A stretch of 64,000 nucleotides of DNA from Plumapathes pennacea. Taxonomy: Eukaryota; Cnidaria; Anthozoa; Antipatharia; Myriopathidae. Below are positions 24,561-35,049 of the stretch, one piece after another. The notes beneath the pieces were generated by a model. It was given only the letters and a program-made list of their open reading frames with translations, was not told the DNA's origin and searched no databases. The stretch's first letter is position 1, and every line of letters starts with the position of its first letter. Made by a program: the position numbers and the translations under genes. The stretch spans positions 29,970,855 through 30,034,854 of the forward strand of contig OZ038462.1 in NCBI GenBank assembly GCA_964036295.1, read 5' to 3'.

Positions 24561-26178
24561 AGCACTTATATAATCTATATAACGCAGTGAGAATTAAGAG
24601 TTTTAACAGCATTCATCTAGGCAAGGTATCAGTAATTGCCAAGTTCTGCATATTACTGTATGATATATCTTTGCTGCGAAACAAAAAGTGACATAATCGA
24701 AGCTATTGCGAGAGAAAAAGAGGCAAATGTTTCAGCATTCGGCCAGTCACTTTCTAGATCTTGCAAAATACACCTATAAAGAGACTTACAAATGAAAGGT
24801 GATCTTTACTGGGGTGAATCAGCGACACGTTGGCCGTACGAACCAGATCTGGTTTGTCTTTCGATCAAAACAATAGTCATCCCATCACGTACTGTTTGCG
24901 TGAGTTCGGCTTATTTCGCTCGAAAACTCTTCGTAAATTAGATCCCAGGTCCTCTCGGAAAAGGTGGTTTTGACCGAAGGGAGCGCTTCCAAATATCGGA
25001 ATCGGGTCCGCCCGATTGATTGCAATCGGAAATATCATGTATATATCAACGGCACCGATTTAATCGGTGCCGTTTGCATCGGAATCGGATCCGATGATCG
25101 GGTCACTGAAGCTTCTTGAGGCGTCATAACACGTCTACGTCGGAAACAGTTCGGAAAAAACCGAGTCACGCAAAAGTTGGCGTGATTATTTGCACAGCGA
25201 AAACCTAGAAATCCTATATTTATTACAAAACAGCATAACATTCCTCGTGAATTCTACGACTATTCTGGACGCGGCGAACTAACGCGCTTATCAGTCACTA
25301 AAGTTCATTTCACGGGACAAATTCATAATAGATAAACAGAAATATATGTCTCCCACGCATGTTCTACACCGGATGGTCCTGCTTCTGTCGGTTAATATTC
25401 CCGGCCGCTTTTACCGTATGTGATATTGCATTCAAAACACTGCCGCTGTTGTTTTGTAAAAAAAAAAAAAAAAAAAAAAAAACTTTATTACTCAGATAAT
25501 GGAAATTATCGCACAAGCAGAAGTGCTATATTTTTGTGCGTGAAGGGAATCTCCGTGACTGTCCTTTTAGTCAACTTAAATGATAACTGAAACCAGGACT
25601 TGTTTTTCTTGCTGTACCCAATCAAAGCTCACCCAATGCAATGTCACGTCCCAAGATCACGTTACCGATCACTTGCCTAGAACATTGCATACCAAGATTG
25701 CTTTGAAATGGGTAGTCTCTGGTCCAAGATGAATCCGAAGTATAAGCAAGACGGGCCAACTTCCCGCGCCGGGTGCTGACTATTTCCGTATCGATTTGTG
25801 AAAATGTTGAAGTATTTTATTATCGTAAAGGTGCATATGCTGGTTACGCGCTTTTTAGTGCCACAAATTAGCACGTTTCAATAACTATATCATGACCGCC
25901 TTCTGTGAGGGCCTACTTAAATGAACATGTTGAACAGTTCCTCTCTCGGGCTTATTACGGAATAATACAGTAATAATAAACCACACTACACAAGCGGGGA
26001 GGGCGCGCGCCCCCAAAGAAAACAAATATTTATTTGTTTATTTTTGTGGGAGAATCAACATCTACGTTTAAGATTACTTTCTAAGGGGATATTTCAGGAG
26101 ACTTTCCAATGCCGTCTTTCTCTTATGAAAGCGGATTAATGCATTATAGAGAGGGTCGTCCTCCAGTACATGTCACTC

Positions 26179-26379
26179 TTAGGAGCAGATCCAGCTTGGT
26201 AGTTCCATGGTGGGCATTTGAAACCCCCGGTGGCCATCCGTCTTAGAGCTGGCGAACGTTTCCTCCGTTTCTTCTCCGTTCGTGTACGAGCTGGCAAATG
26301 TATCTTCTGTCGTATCTTCTGAATGAGCCAGTGTTTTTTCGTTTGCCTTTGCTTTTGTCTTCGTTGTTTCTGATACTTC
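26179..26379 (-). CDS. tentative last exon of an unknown minus-strand gene
   Basis: Open for 66 codons from a CCCGTAG acceptor to a TAA stop. The peptide is Thr/Ser/Glu-rich with two related segments (TEDTFASSYTNG and EETFASSKTDG) and ends MPTMELPSWICS. Its biased composition and internal repeat suggest a protein tail rather than chance. No upstream exon could be identified, the acceptor has a poor pyrimidine tract, and no family is recognised, so this may be spurious. Confidence 0.22.
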   Translation of the reverse strand, partial: EVSETTKTKAKANEKTLAHSEDTTEDTFASSYTNGEETEETFASSKTDGHRGFQMPTMELPSWICS

Positions 26380-26948
26380 CTACGGGAATCTGATTTGTGC
26401 TTCAGCTTACCTTAAATCGATTTGTTGAACCAAGGGCAATTTGCTTTCCTTCTCCTGACCTTCGCGCGCAAATTGAATGATCCCACGAAAGCCGAATGCC
26501 AACAGGATGACGTCATGAGTGGTTGACATATCATGATTGCTTGACATATCATGATTGCTTGACAGTTCGTGACAGGATTTGATTCGATTATGACAGCGGT
26601 GAGCGAAGAAGGAACCCTTTTAGTGGCAACAGGCAAACCGAGTTGCGAGCGGAAAGGCAGAGAATACGTTCTAGGTAAATGGATCAGCAGTTTATAAAAC
26701 ATAGGTCCGCAAAGCGTACGTGAAGCTATTTGCTAGTTGATGATAGTCTATGATAGGTAGTTCGTGTTACAACGGGGCACGAACTATCATCGAATATTAT
26801 CACCGTTTGATCGGGGTTTTACACCATGTTCTACTATGCCAGCTACGTACTATGCATGACCAAACACAAATGCACAAACATGACAGTTTACATATAAGGA
26901 GGAAAGTATAGCTTGCCAAAATATTTCAAGTCGTTCTGTAAATTTCTG

Positions 26949-27440
26949 CGAGGTAAGCCAGACTTTGACTCGTTCTAGTAGTTTCGTATTAACGTAACAC
27001 ACTCCAGCCAAACAAACCTGTTTCTCGTGCTCTTCGAACGGTGGTGAAATAGATTCACAGTAAAATTTCCTGTCGACTTTTCAGTCGATTTTTCATTAGC
27101 GACAAAATCCGCTAGAGACAATTTTTGTAAACAAACAACTCAGACAAACCACAGTCGATCTGGTCATGAAATCATGTGTCAACAAACATATCATACGAGG
27201 TAAACCAGATTTTGACTCGTTATAATAGTTTCGTAACGTAACACACTCCAGCCGAACAAACCTGTTTCTCGTGCTATTCGAACGGTGGTGAAAAGGATTC
27301 ACAGTAAAATTTCCTGTCGATTTTTCATTAGTGACAGAATCCGCTCGAGACAATTTTACAAACAAACAACTCAGACATACCACAGTCGATCTGCATTTGC
27401 AATTATGGCATGAAATCATGTGTCAACAAACACATCAGCG
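26949..27440. repeat. tandem duplication, two units of about 245 bp
   Basis: 26949-27196 and 27197-27440 are highly similar: both contain GACTCGTT, AACGTAACACACTCCAGCC, ACAGTAAAATTTCCTGTCGA and ATGAAATCATGTGTCAACA. They differ by a few substitutions and small indels. Non-coding. Confidence 0.75.
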
Positions 27441-29885
27441 AACGCAAAAAAACTCGGAAAAAGCTTTTACCTTTGCCAAAACATATGTCATGGTCACACC
27501 ATACAGCTGTGTTCCTTCTTTTGTGAGCGGAGCGTATATTCGCAAATGTGTCCAGAAATGTCGCTCTAAATGTGAATCTGTGTCGCCTGTTTGCCAGATA
27601 CTACGGATATGTCAGCCGGGGCCTGAAGGGGGAGCAGATTTCCACATGCAACCAAAGAATCGGCAACGCTCACAGCCGCCATTAAATAATGACCTCCACG
27701 TGCGAGAGAGCCAATTATATTTAGAAAACCCCTCCCCGGAAAGGTAATTTAGCTTCTGACATTCTGTCGCAAAGTTATAACATTAGCACGGAAACCCTTA
27801 ACTGGAAATCTCTCTGTGCATTCTTTGTGTTAAGTAGATAATAAAAGACAAACTTTCTCACAGGACCTGTACCACGGCGGCTTTTATATGGATAACACTT
27901 CATGCTCCTCCCCACTCAGTAGTTTTTGCCCCCTAGAGGGGGAGCATTTTAATGACCTAATGAGATGGGCCGAACGGCGATTCAACTATCGCCCAAACGC
28001 CGACATAGAAGCTATTTGCATATTGCAAATAGCTTCAAAAACCATAATGGCAAAAGAAACAACTAGTTCCCGTCCTGACAACTGTTGTGCTCAGACGCTT
28101 TTGCCGTAGGAGGAAAGTCACGAGTTTCGGAGAGGCTCCCGGCAGGCGGCAGGATTCGCACCTCGATTAGCAAACGATTCCAACACCTGATACAATGTTT
28201 AATTACCGGAGCACAGACTGAGCCGTAAAAATATGCACGCAACAAACGCGAGACTTGTCAAAAGCGCCTTTCGTATGTTTTGAATATAATATATTGTCGT
28301 CCAAGACAAAAACGCGTAACAGCCAACTACAATTGCCCATTCCAGTTGGAGTCAATTCAGAGTCAGTTTGTTTCTTCTCCATAGCATGCTGACCGCCACC
28401 GTAAACACATATCCGTTCACGATATCGTAATTTTTGCGCGCAATTGTTTTGGACTGACTGTGTAGATAATGTTCATGAGCATGACTTAACCCTAAGAGGG
28501 AAACAATTCGAGTCGGACCGAAGGAAGTCATAAAAAAACTTTCCTCTTGAATGCCTGTAGATTCCAGAAAACCGCGTTAAATTTGAGATCGTCGCGCTAT
28601 ATTGGCGTTACAATGTTATAAAATTCGGAGCAGAGTCGTGCCTCATTCGTATCATCGGCTTTCCAGCATCGTATTACAGTCCAAGCTAACGTATCGGGTC
28701 GAATCGGAAATCGTAAAATCGGAATCCGATGCCCAAATCGGGTTCGACAGACGGGTCCGATTTCTGCAATCGGAATTCCGTTCCGTTCCGATTCCGATGA
28801 TCGGACCCTATTCCTATTTTTGGAAGCGTTCCGTACCTGTCATATCGGATTACTCGCGTACAAACGGCCATCGCGCAGAATGGGGCGACACATCCAGGAC
28901 TTTTGTTGGGTCGCTGGCGCTAAATTTGAAAGCTAATCAGTCGACCGCGCGTGAAACAATAGAGAAAGTGGCCTAAAATGCCGAAGTTGGGTTACGTTTT
29001 GTTCGTTAACGGCAAAACTACTATTCATAGCAATTGGTATTCATAGGGATTTTATAGAAGAGATGTCAATAAATAATTATCTGTCATTTTTTACAGTGTG
29101 GCGTTTCTATGAGCGGTCGAGAATTTGCCTTGATGTTTGGTTATTTTTAACAACTTATTAGTATGAGAAACCGCTTTCGATGAACTTTAAGATGAAATAA
29201 CTCGGGATAAGATAGCTTGATTTCCACATATTCATACGGAAAAGTTACTTTGACGTTTCAATAAACATCTTGTGAATTTTCGTTTGATTGGAACGATTAC
29301 AAATGGTCGTAAAACCCAAGTTTCCAAAACCTATGTAGATCGTTCTGCCTTTGCCTTTCCTGTGGGAATACATTTGACTTATTTAAATCTCGCGCCGGTA
29401 GATTGCTTACTCTAAGCTCCGCCCCCGTGCGCATGCCGCCGCAATTAGCATTGTTATCGATGTGCCAGCCAAACAATAGATAACGCTAGGTGGCAAACAC
29501 TCAATTAAAACAATGCATCAAACTCGAGGATGCCATCGTCGAAGCAAGACATGTCGTCCGCGCAAGAAATACAACACGTCGATCGGGAGCTCTCTTCAGA
29601 GCTCGCAGAATCCCCGGTCATCGGTCGGGAGCTCTTTTCAGAGCGCTTAATCGAGCGCGCTTTTGTTTCACAAATTGCGCTTCGCGCATCCAAGCGTTTG
29701 ATTGACAGCAATTAAATCAACCCGGGGGCCAAGAGAATTCCCAAAGCAAAATATTTCAACCTATCACAGCTCATTAGTTCTGACGTAACAGATTATTATG
29801 CACGGCCCAACATAAATCCGCACCGTAAGTACATGCCGCGAATAACAATAGAATTCTGCGGCGGTAGTGGAAGTGTATGGGCACG

Positions 29886-31943
29886 ATGAGTAATCCAAAC
29901 TCGAGAACTCTGGTCCAGAAATCGTACAAGTTGCTGTTAAAATGTGTCCAACCCACAAAAATTATCCCTGACTTGTTCCAAGAAAGAATCTTTGACCTAG
30001 ATGACATGGAGGACATAAACGCGGAAAGGACCAGAAAGAAACAAGCCGCTAAACTGCTGGGTCTTCTGCTGAGGTCAGAAAATCCCAAAGCGCTGCCCGT
30101 CTTTATGAGAGCTCTACAGGAATCACAGCCCTATCTGGCTCAGAAAATGGAAACCGCTGTATGTGGACTATGTGAGTACATCACATTTTGGTGAGAAACG
30201 AAAGCATTTTAATGACGATACAAACTGGTCTAAAACATTTACTGGTTCGACAAAGCTAACGCAATCCCTGAAAACTACACTTCGTAGGGCATGTACATGT
30301 AAAATGCGCATACTAAATGTGATACAACACCCTTAGCTACAACAGTTTACCGCGGCAAAGCAATCTTCAGACCGCGACTTTTATCGTAAACGTAATAACA
30401 CAAATATTGTAGACAAACCATGGGTCGGTACTGGAGCAACTGAGCAAGGTGGCATGAAATTACATGCGCGAGAAGCGATATTGCATGCGAGCAAATTTAA
30501 TAATAATATAGCTTTTATGTTCTGCACAAAAGTCAAAAAGTGACATTTTACCAATTTTGAAGTGAAGTTTGGTTTCCGACTAATACGAAGTACAAGAAAT
30601 CGCCGACAAAAACAACATTCAGAGAATGCTGAATTGACAAGAGAAGCCGAAGAAAAGCAACACAAATTCCAAATCCATCTCTCGATAGAAGAAGCCGAAG
30701 AAAAACAGAGCGTATAGTTTCCCGAAGCCATTCCTGTGTATAACTCGAGTTAACCTGAGAAAACAGACGTCTGTCATCACGCGCTCGATCCAAACCGAAC
30801 ACACTCCTCGAGAGAATCTCGAGTGTGTTCGGTTTGGATCGAGCGCGCGATGAGAGACGTATGTTTTCTCAGGCTAAATTTGAGTACGACTCACTATGCT
30901 ATCATGCACGGATGTACGGTACGGCTGTACGGATGTACGGCTTTTTCGCGCGTCAAAACTCGTTTCAATTATTGATTTTCTTTGACTAATGTGATTCAAA
31001 CAAACTTGATTGCCTGACGAATGTATTCCACGTTAAACGTCACTTAAAAACCGATATCGTTCTTGCAAATATAAATTGAATTTGAAATTTAGGATCAAAA
31101 TTATTTACTAAAACCCTGTATAACGTTAGATCTTTGAGATCAGCGAAAAGTACAGCTATTGTATACGTGTGTATCTATGCGTGTGTGGCTCTTCAAAGCT
31201 GGTTTGTTCAACTACTGAGATAAAGTGTATAGTCGCGTCTGTTTTCACGCACAAGCTAATCGCGACAATGTATATTTCCTTCCTGTTTCAGATCAGTGAG
31301 TGCTAGTTCCAAGCCACAGAATAGTTTTTAAGAGCATACTTCCGGGTACGAAAAAACACCTTGCAACTCGTTCGTAATTTCAACGAAACAATCTACGGTT
31401 GGCAGAAACGACTATCCGACAGCAAAGCCATGTCATCGACATGCGATTTCAGATACACAAACCTGTGCTCACTGAGGTTACCGGGTCCTTTTACTTCAGA
31501 AGAAAAAATGCCAGAGAACACATCTCGCGAAGCAACATCATAATGACTACTGATCCAGGGCAGCGGTCTCCATCAATTCAGCAGACACATGTTAGCGACG
31601 ATTGTTTAGAACGGAGTTTAATCAAACAAAATGAATTATGCATTGAGCTAAACTCTACTTTGGTGTTCGCGAACGTAACCAATCAGGTTTGAATCCAATA
31701 GACAGTTGCCAGTGGAAACAACCAATCAAAAGAAGCATGGAGTCAGCAAAGGTTCGGTGTCACGCACTCCTGATTTGGTTTATAACAAGACAAATTAAAA
31801 AGTAAGGGAATAGAAAAAGTTTTCCTTCACAGCTCATTTTGATTTATCTTTTTGCAGATAACCAAGATGATGCCAATGGAGAGACGAGTGACTGCAGCAT
31901 GGAGTTGGACGGACTGCCTTCCGCTCATACTTCTATGGAATAA
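29886..31943 (+). CDS. small CARD-only protein, copy A
   Basis: Two exons, 29886-30171 and 31858-31943, joined in phase 1, give 123 residues. Residues 1-95 form one caspase-recruitment domain: helical blocks SYKLLLKCVQPTKIIPDLF, DLDDMEDINAERTRKKQAA, KLLGLLLRSENPKALPVFMR and ALQESQPYLAQKM follow the CARD pattern, including the Arg-rich 'ERTRKKQAAKLL' helix and the 'ALPVFMRAL' helix. The tail is short and acidic (NQDDANGETSDCSMELDG). CARDs assemble caspases and adaptor filaments; a lone CARD could be an adaptor or decoy (inference). The start was taken at the ATG shared with copy B; an in-frame ATG three codons upstream exists only here. The donor GTGAGT and acceptor TTTTTGCAG are good in both copies. 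Confidence 0.78.
30751..30876. mobile_element. hairpin MITE in CARD copy A intron
   Basis: A 126-bp near-perfect inverted repeat with ends TAACCTGAGAAAACAGACGT and CTCAGGCTA. Flanks AACTCGAGT and AATTTGAGT resemble a 9-bp target duplication. The arms read GCTCGATCCAAACCGAACAC. In copy B only the left arm remains (from 35962). Ends resemble the TAGCCTG family. Confidence 0.65.
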
Positions 31944-33472
31944 GACGTTTTGATCCCTGGACCATGTAGAACTGCACATGCGAACTGCAGTGTGTTTTTT
32001 GTATGTCGTTTTGGTTGGACAAAAAATCGTGCGCCTCGAAGTTTGTGTAATACTCAGACTCTTATAAATGTTGTATGATCTAAAGTAGAATCGTTTTGCC
32101 AACTAACGCTTCCAAGTTTACGTCTGACGTGACCGGTATTTTGTTAATGTACGATGCTTAGCAAGTTTTTGTCTGAGTACATTATTATTTGTGTAGCCAT
32201 TTCGGCTGTAGTTTTTGCTCCTGCTTTTTTATGGACACTGATAAAGCGGCCAAAATAACATTTCATTATAAATACGCTAAAATACGTTAAAAGTATTTTT
32301 TTTTTTTTAAATTTGAGATCAATTGGAGTTCATCATTCCTTTCTACAAGCGAAATTAAAGACAAACAAACAGAGAGGCAAGGGGCAAGAGACCAGCTCAC
32401 TGTATAGTCACGGTCCCCGTAATCTAACCCTAGATTTCCACCAGTAGGGGTGGAGTAAGCTTTAATGAAGTAGCGGCTATTGCATGTAATCCGATGTTTA
32501 ACTCTAGTATGGTCATTAGCGAGCTTCTTTAATGAGCCAAGGGCTTTAGGAGCAAATGTAAGGCTCAAAAATATTTGATTAAAAAGTATATAACAATAAC
32601 ATTTGATATATAGTTTTAGTGGTTCCCTCAAAGGGAGGGCCTGAGCCCTCCGGAAACTTTGGAAGTTTACGCTGCATGAAATGGCATTTTCTTCTTCAAC
32701 CACATACAACCAGAAGGAAGGAAAGACCTCCCAAAATCAAGATTGTTTTAGATGTCCCGGATATTTATAATTTCTGTAATGTCCCGATGTTATTTTTAGT
32801 TCTCGGAAAATGTTCGTGTCTCGCAATTCCCGACACTATTTTGCCGTTCTCCCGAAACTGCGGCGTTAGAGTTGACAGCCCCCATTAAAGCGTGGAAGGC
32901 TCGCCGCGGCAAGTGAGAAACGCCTGGAACCAGGGTAAGTTCGCGTGTGTACTCAACAAAACTCAATGCGCTAGTTCGTGCCTTGGAAGACTCTGGGATT
33001 CTCCGAAGGAAAGTAATGCATCGTGACTGCCAAGCTGTGGAAGCTGCCATACTCTTGAAAAAGTTGTTACGCCTGAGCAGGATGTTCGCAAGGCACGGTC
33101 GCAACATTTTGAAAACAGTCTCTTAGAGTGGAACTTTTGAAAACGCATATTCTTTGAGAATGCAATTTGGTGGGGTGTATGGGTACACACGGAACTTTTC
33201 GAAAACTCTGACGTTACGTATTGAGTGTTTTCGACTTATTTTTGCGTTTTAGTGTGGACGACCAAAAACAAGTGTGGAATGAGAAATTTTCGTAAACGGC
33301 AAAAAAGTTCCGTTTTCAAATGAAAACGGAGTAGTGTCTTGGCCCCCGGTCACTTTCATGTGGTCCTCTGTGACAAAAATGTAAAACAAAGTTGACTGAA
33401 ATGTTATCCTATTTTATTTTTTGATCATCTACACTCCATCTTCAACACTTTCTTGGTGAATATTTGTTTCAG
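31944..33472. other. interval between CARD gene A and half-CARD exon A
   Basis: Contains the probable 3' UTR and then non-coding sequence shared almost unchanged with copy B (37036-38560). A plus-strand frame open in copy B (37981-38199) is shifted here by an indel (CAAAACTCAATG against CAAAACCAATG), which argues against coding. MITE-like words (AAACGGAGTAGTGTC) occur near 33325. Confidence 0.5.
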
Positions 33473-33640
33473 AGATCAGAGCGGGACGAACGCGAAAACG
33501 AAGGGCGGAAAAGTTACTGAATAATCTTTTCCGTTCAGGACGCGAGAACGCGATGACCATTTTTTTGGAAGCCTTGCAAGAACGACAACCCCATTTGGCT
33601 CACGTGCTGCTGCAGCCCTTGCCTGGAGAGAACGCCAACT
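33473..33640 (+). pseudogene. orphan half-CARD exon, copy A (open)
   Basis: Flanked by TTTGTTTCAG and GTAAGT. Read in phase 1, it encodes the second half of a different CARD: EIRAGRTRKRRAEKLLNN, LFRSGRENAMTIFLEAL, QERQPHLAHVLL, then LPGENAN. No exon for the first half of the domain is found upstream. Splicing from the CARD exon at 29886-30171 would create a stop codon at the junction. It is either a remnant of a decayed CARD gene or an exon whose partner is unrecognised. Confidence 0.6.
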
Positions 33641-35021
33641 GTAAGTTTTTCGCGTTTCGGGAAATTTGCGATTTACACGCTTAAAAATACAACTCAGCAT
33701 CTGGCACCGTTTCTGTACATTTTACCCTCACAACACACGAGAAAAAAATCCTGATTGATCTTTATATTATATTACTACCGAAATATCTGACTGTGGCTTT
33801 GGCACATCGGGCAAAATTCAAGGACATTTCACAATTATTTCACATTTCAGCGCGGTAAATTTATTATTTTAATAACCAATAATAATAAGGCTCAAATATT
33901 TATTTTAACACAGTGGACCGATTTAAACGCCGCAATAGATTGAGATCTGTGGTATATGAAGGTATAAATTTTGTTCGCACATCACTCTTTACAGGCTCGC
34001 TTCAAACGTCGCGCGCCACTGCCGTGCCGAAGTCGATTAAAATTGGTTTGGCGCGGAAATAACATGACGTGCATGCTGCAAACTCACTCTCGGGAAGTGA
34101 GGCAAGGCGCATAAAAAGGGCGCGCAGAAGGGCTTTCCTTTCTCGTCCCAGTCTTTCGCGCCTTGTTTTTTTCTTTCCGCTTGTTTCTACGCCGTGCTTC
34201 AGTGTGGTGGGAGCCTGATACAGACTACTGACGATCAAATAGAAAAAGTAGCTGCCACTTTGTAATAATTTTTGCATTTAAATTAACGTTTGATTTGATA
34301 CGGCGAGCCTGCACTACCCTGCAGAACCAGCGACGTTTCAAAGTAAAGGCCTTGCTCAGCCAGTGATTAAAACGATCTTTCACTTCTTAGTTCATGTTAT
34401 AAAAGTTTTTCCAGCCATAAAAACCAAAAATGTGGTAGCCATGTACTAACTAATCTTCTGATTGTGCAATATAGTGTTCAATCTCTGGTAAGAAACTAAA
34501 TTTAACCGTTGTTATAAACTCGTCATTTATACCCACACTATGAGTTGAAAAGTCACTGAAACGCAACCAATTCGGACATATCGCCAACTGAGAAGCTGAA
34601 CAGATAGGTATAATTATAAACTGTAATTGGGGATCCCCTAGCAAAAGTTTAAGAAAACTTGCTGGGATCTCCTGCCAACAACATCACTGGTATGTAAAAA
34701 TAAGAATTGTAAGAAGCAATGGGGTAAATAAATACATGTACTTAATCCAAACTTTTAAAATATTCAAGATACGTCACTGTCGTACGGTTTTCGGAAAACA
34801 GTCCGAACATACAATTTTATTCGGTCCCAGTCTTCTCTCGGAAACCTGATTTTAGTAAATTACCATTTTTTTCCACTTTTCTCAATTTACGGCGATTTCT
34901 GATCCCCGACCTAAACCTACGTCAGACGTACTGAAAGGTTCGAAATTATCCCAGAACGCTTCGCGAAAGAAAACAGTCTAGGTTTGGAAAGTGCCGCACT
35001 TATCAATTGACGTGAAAGCAA
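33641..35021. other. end of copy A and spacer between duplicates
   Basis: Includes the dispersed repeat segment 33870-34285, the empty Helitron target site (near 34404, sequence TTCATGTTATAAAAG) and a relic of the 19.5 kb foldback arm near 34775-34850 (GTCGTACGGTTTTCGG, GGTCCCAGTCTTC, CGGAAACCTGATTTTAG). No gene. Confidence 0.55.
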
Positions 35022-35049
35022 GCGGCAACAGTGGAAGTGTATAAGCGCG

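Larger units (their letters stand above)
23655..29860. other. gene-poor interval with scattered repeats
   Basis: Upstream of the sulfotransferase start and before the CARD duplication, no gene can be supported with confidence. It contains (ATTTA)n-like sequence near 23935-23967, a relic of the 3' part of the CARD duplication (24290-24560), CGGAATCGG-rich patches (24985-25110 and 28690-28830, in opposite orientation), a 24-A run near 25460, a tentative minus-strand exon (26179-26379) and a tandem duplication (26949-27440). The remaining sequence looks unique and non-coding. Confidence 0.45.
29861..34725 (+). repeat. CARD tandem duplication, copy A (about 4.86 kb)
   Basis: Nearly colinear with 35022-41365, from GTGGAAGTGTAT just upstream of the CARD start codon to AGAATTGTAAGAAGCAATGG. 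Introns, flanks and non-coding sequence are conserved, so this is a segmental duplication rather than conserved exons only. Differences are small indels, a complete hairpin element at 30751-30876 that is truncated in copy B, and a Helitron present only in copy B. Confidence 0.9.

Noticed and set aside
25440..25490. Poly-A run as the tail of a retrocopied gene or SINE
   Set aside because: The upstream sequence shows no gene-like frame, no pol III A/B boxes and no flanking duplication.
27331..27747. 138-codon plus-strand frame
   Set aside because: Begins inside a non-coding tandem duplication and shows no domain or codon pattern typical of coding sequence.
29530..29715. 61-71 codon frames just upstream of CARD copy A
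   Set aside because: They rest on an imperfect repeat of CGGGAGCTCT and TTCAGAGC; no family match and absent from copy B.
34002..34277. Minus-strand frame (MQKLLQSGSYFFYLI start) seen three times in the window
   Set aside because: It travels with a dispersed non-coding repeat (24290, 33870, 38940); no known domain and indels differ among copies.
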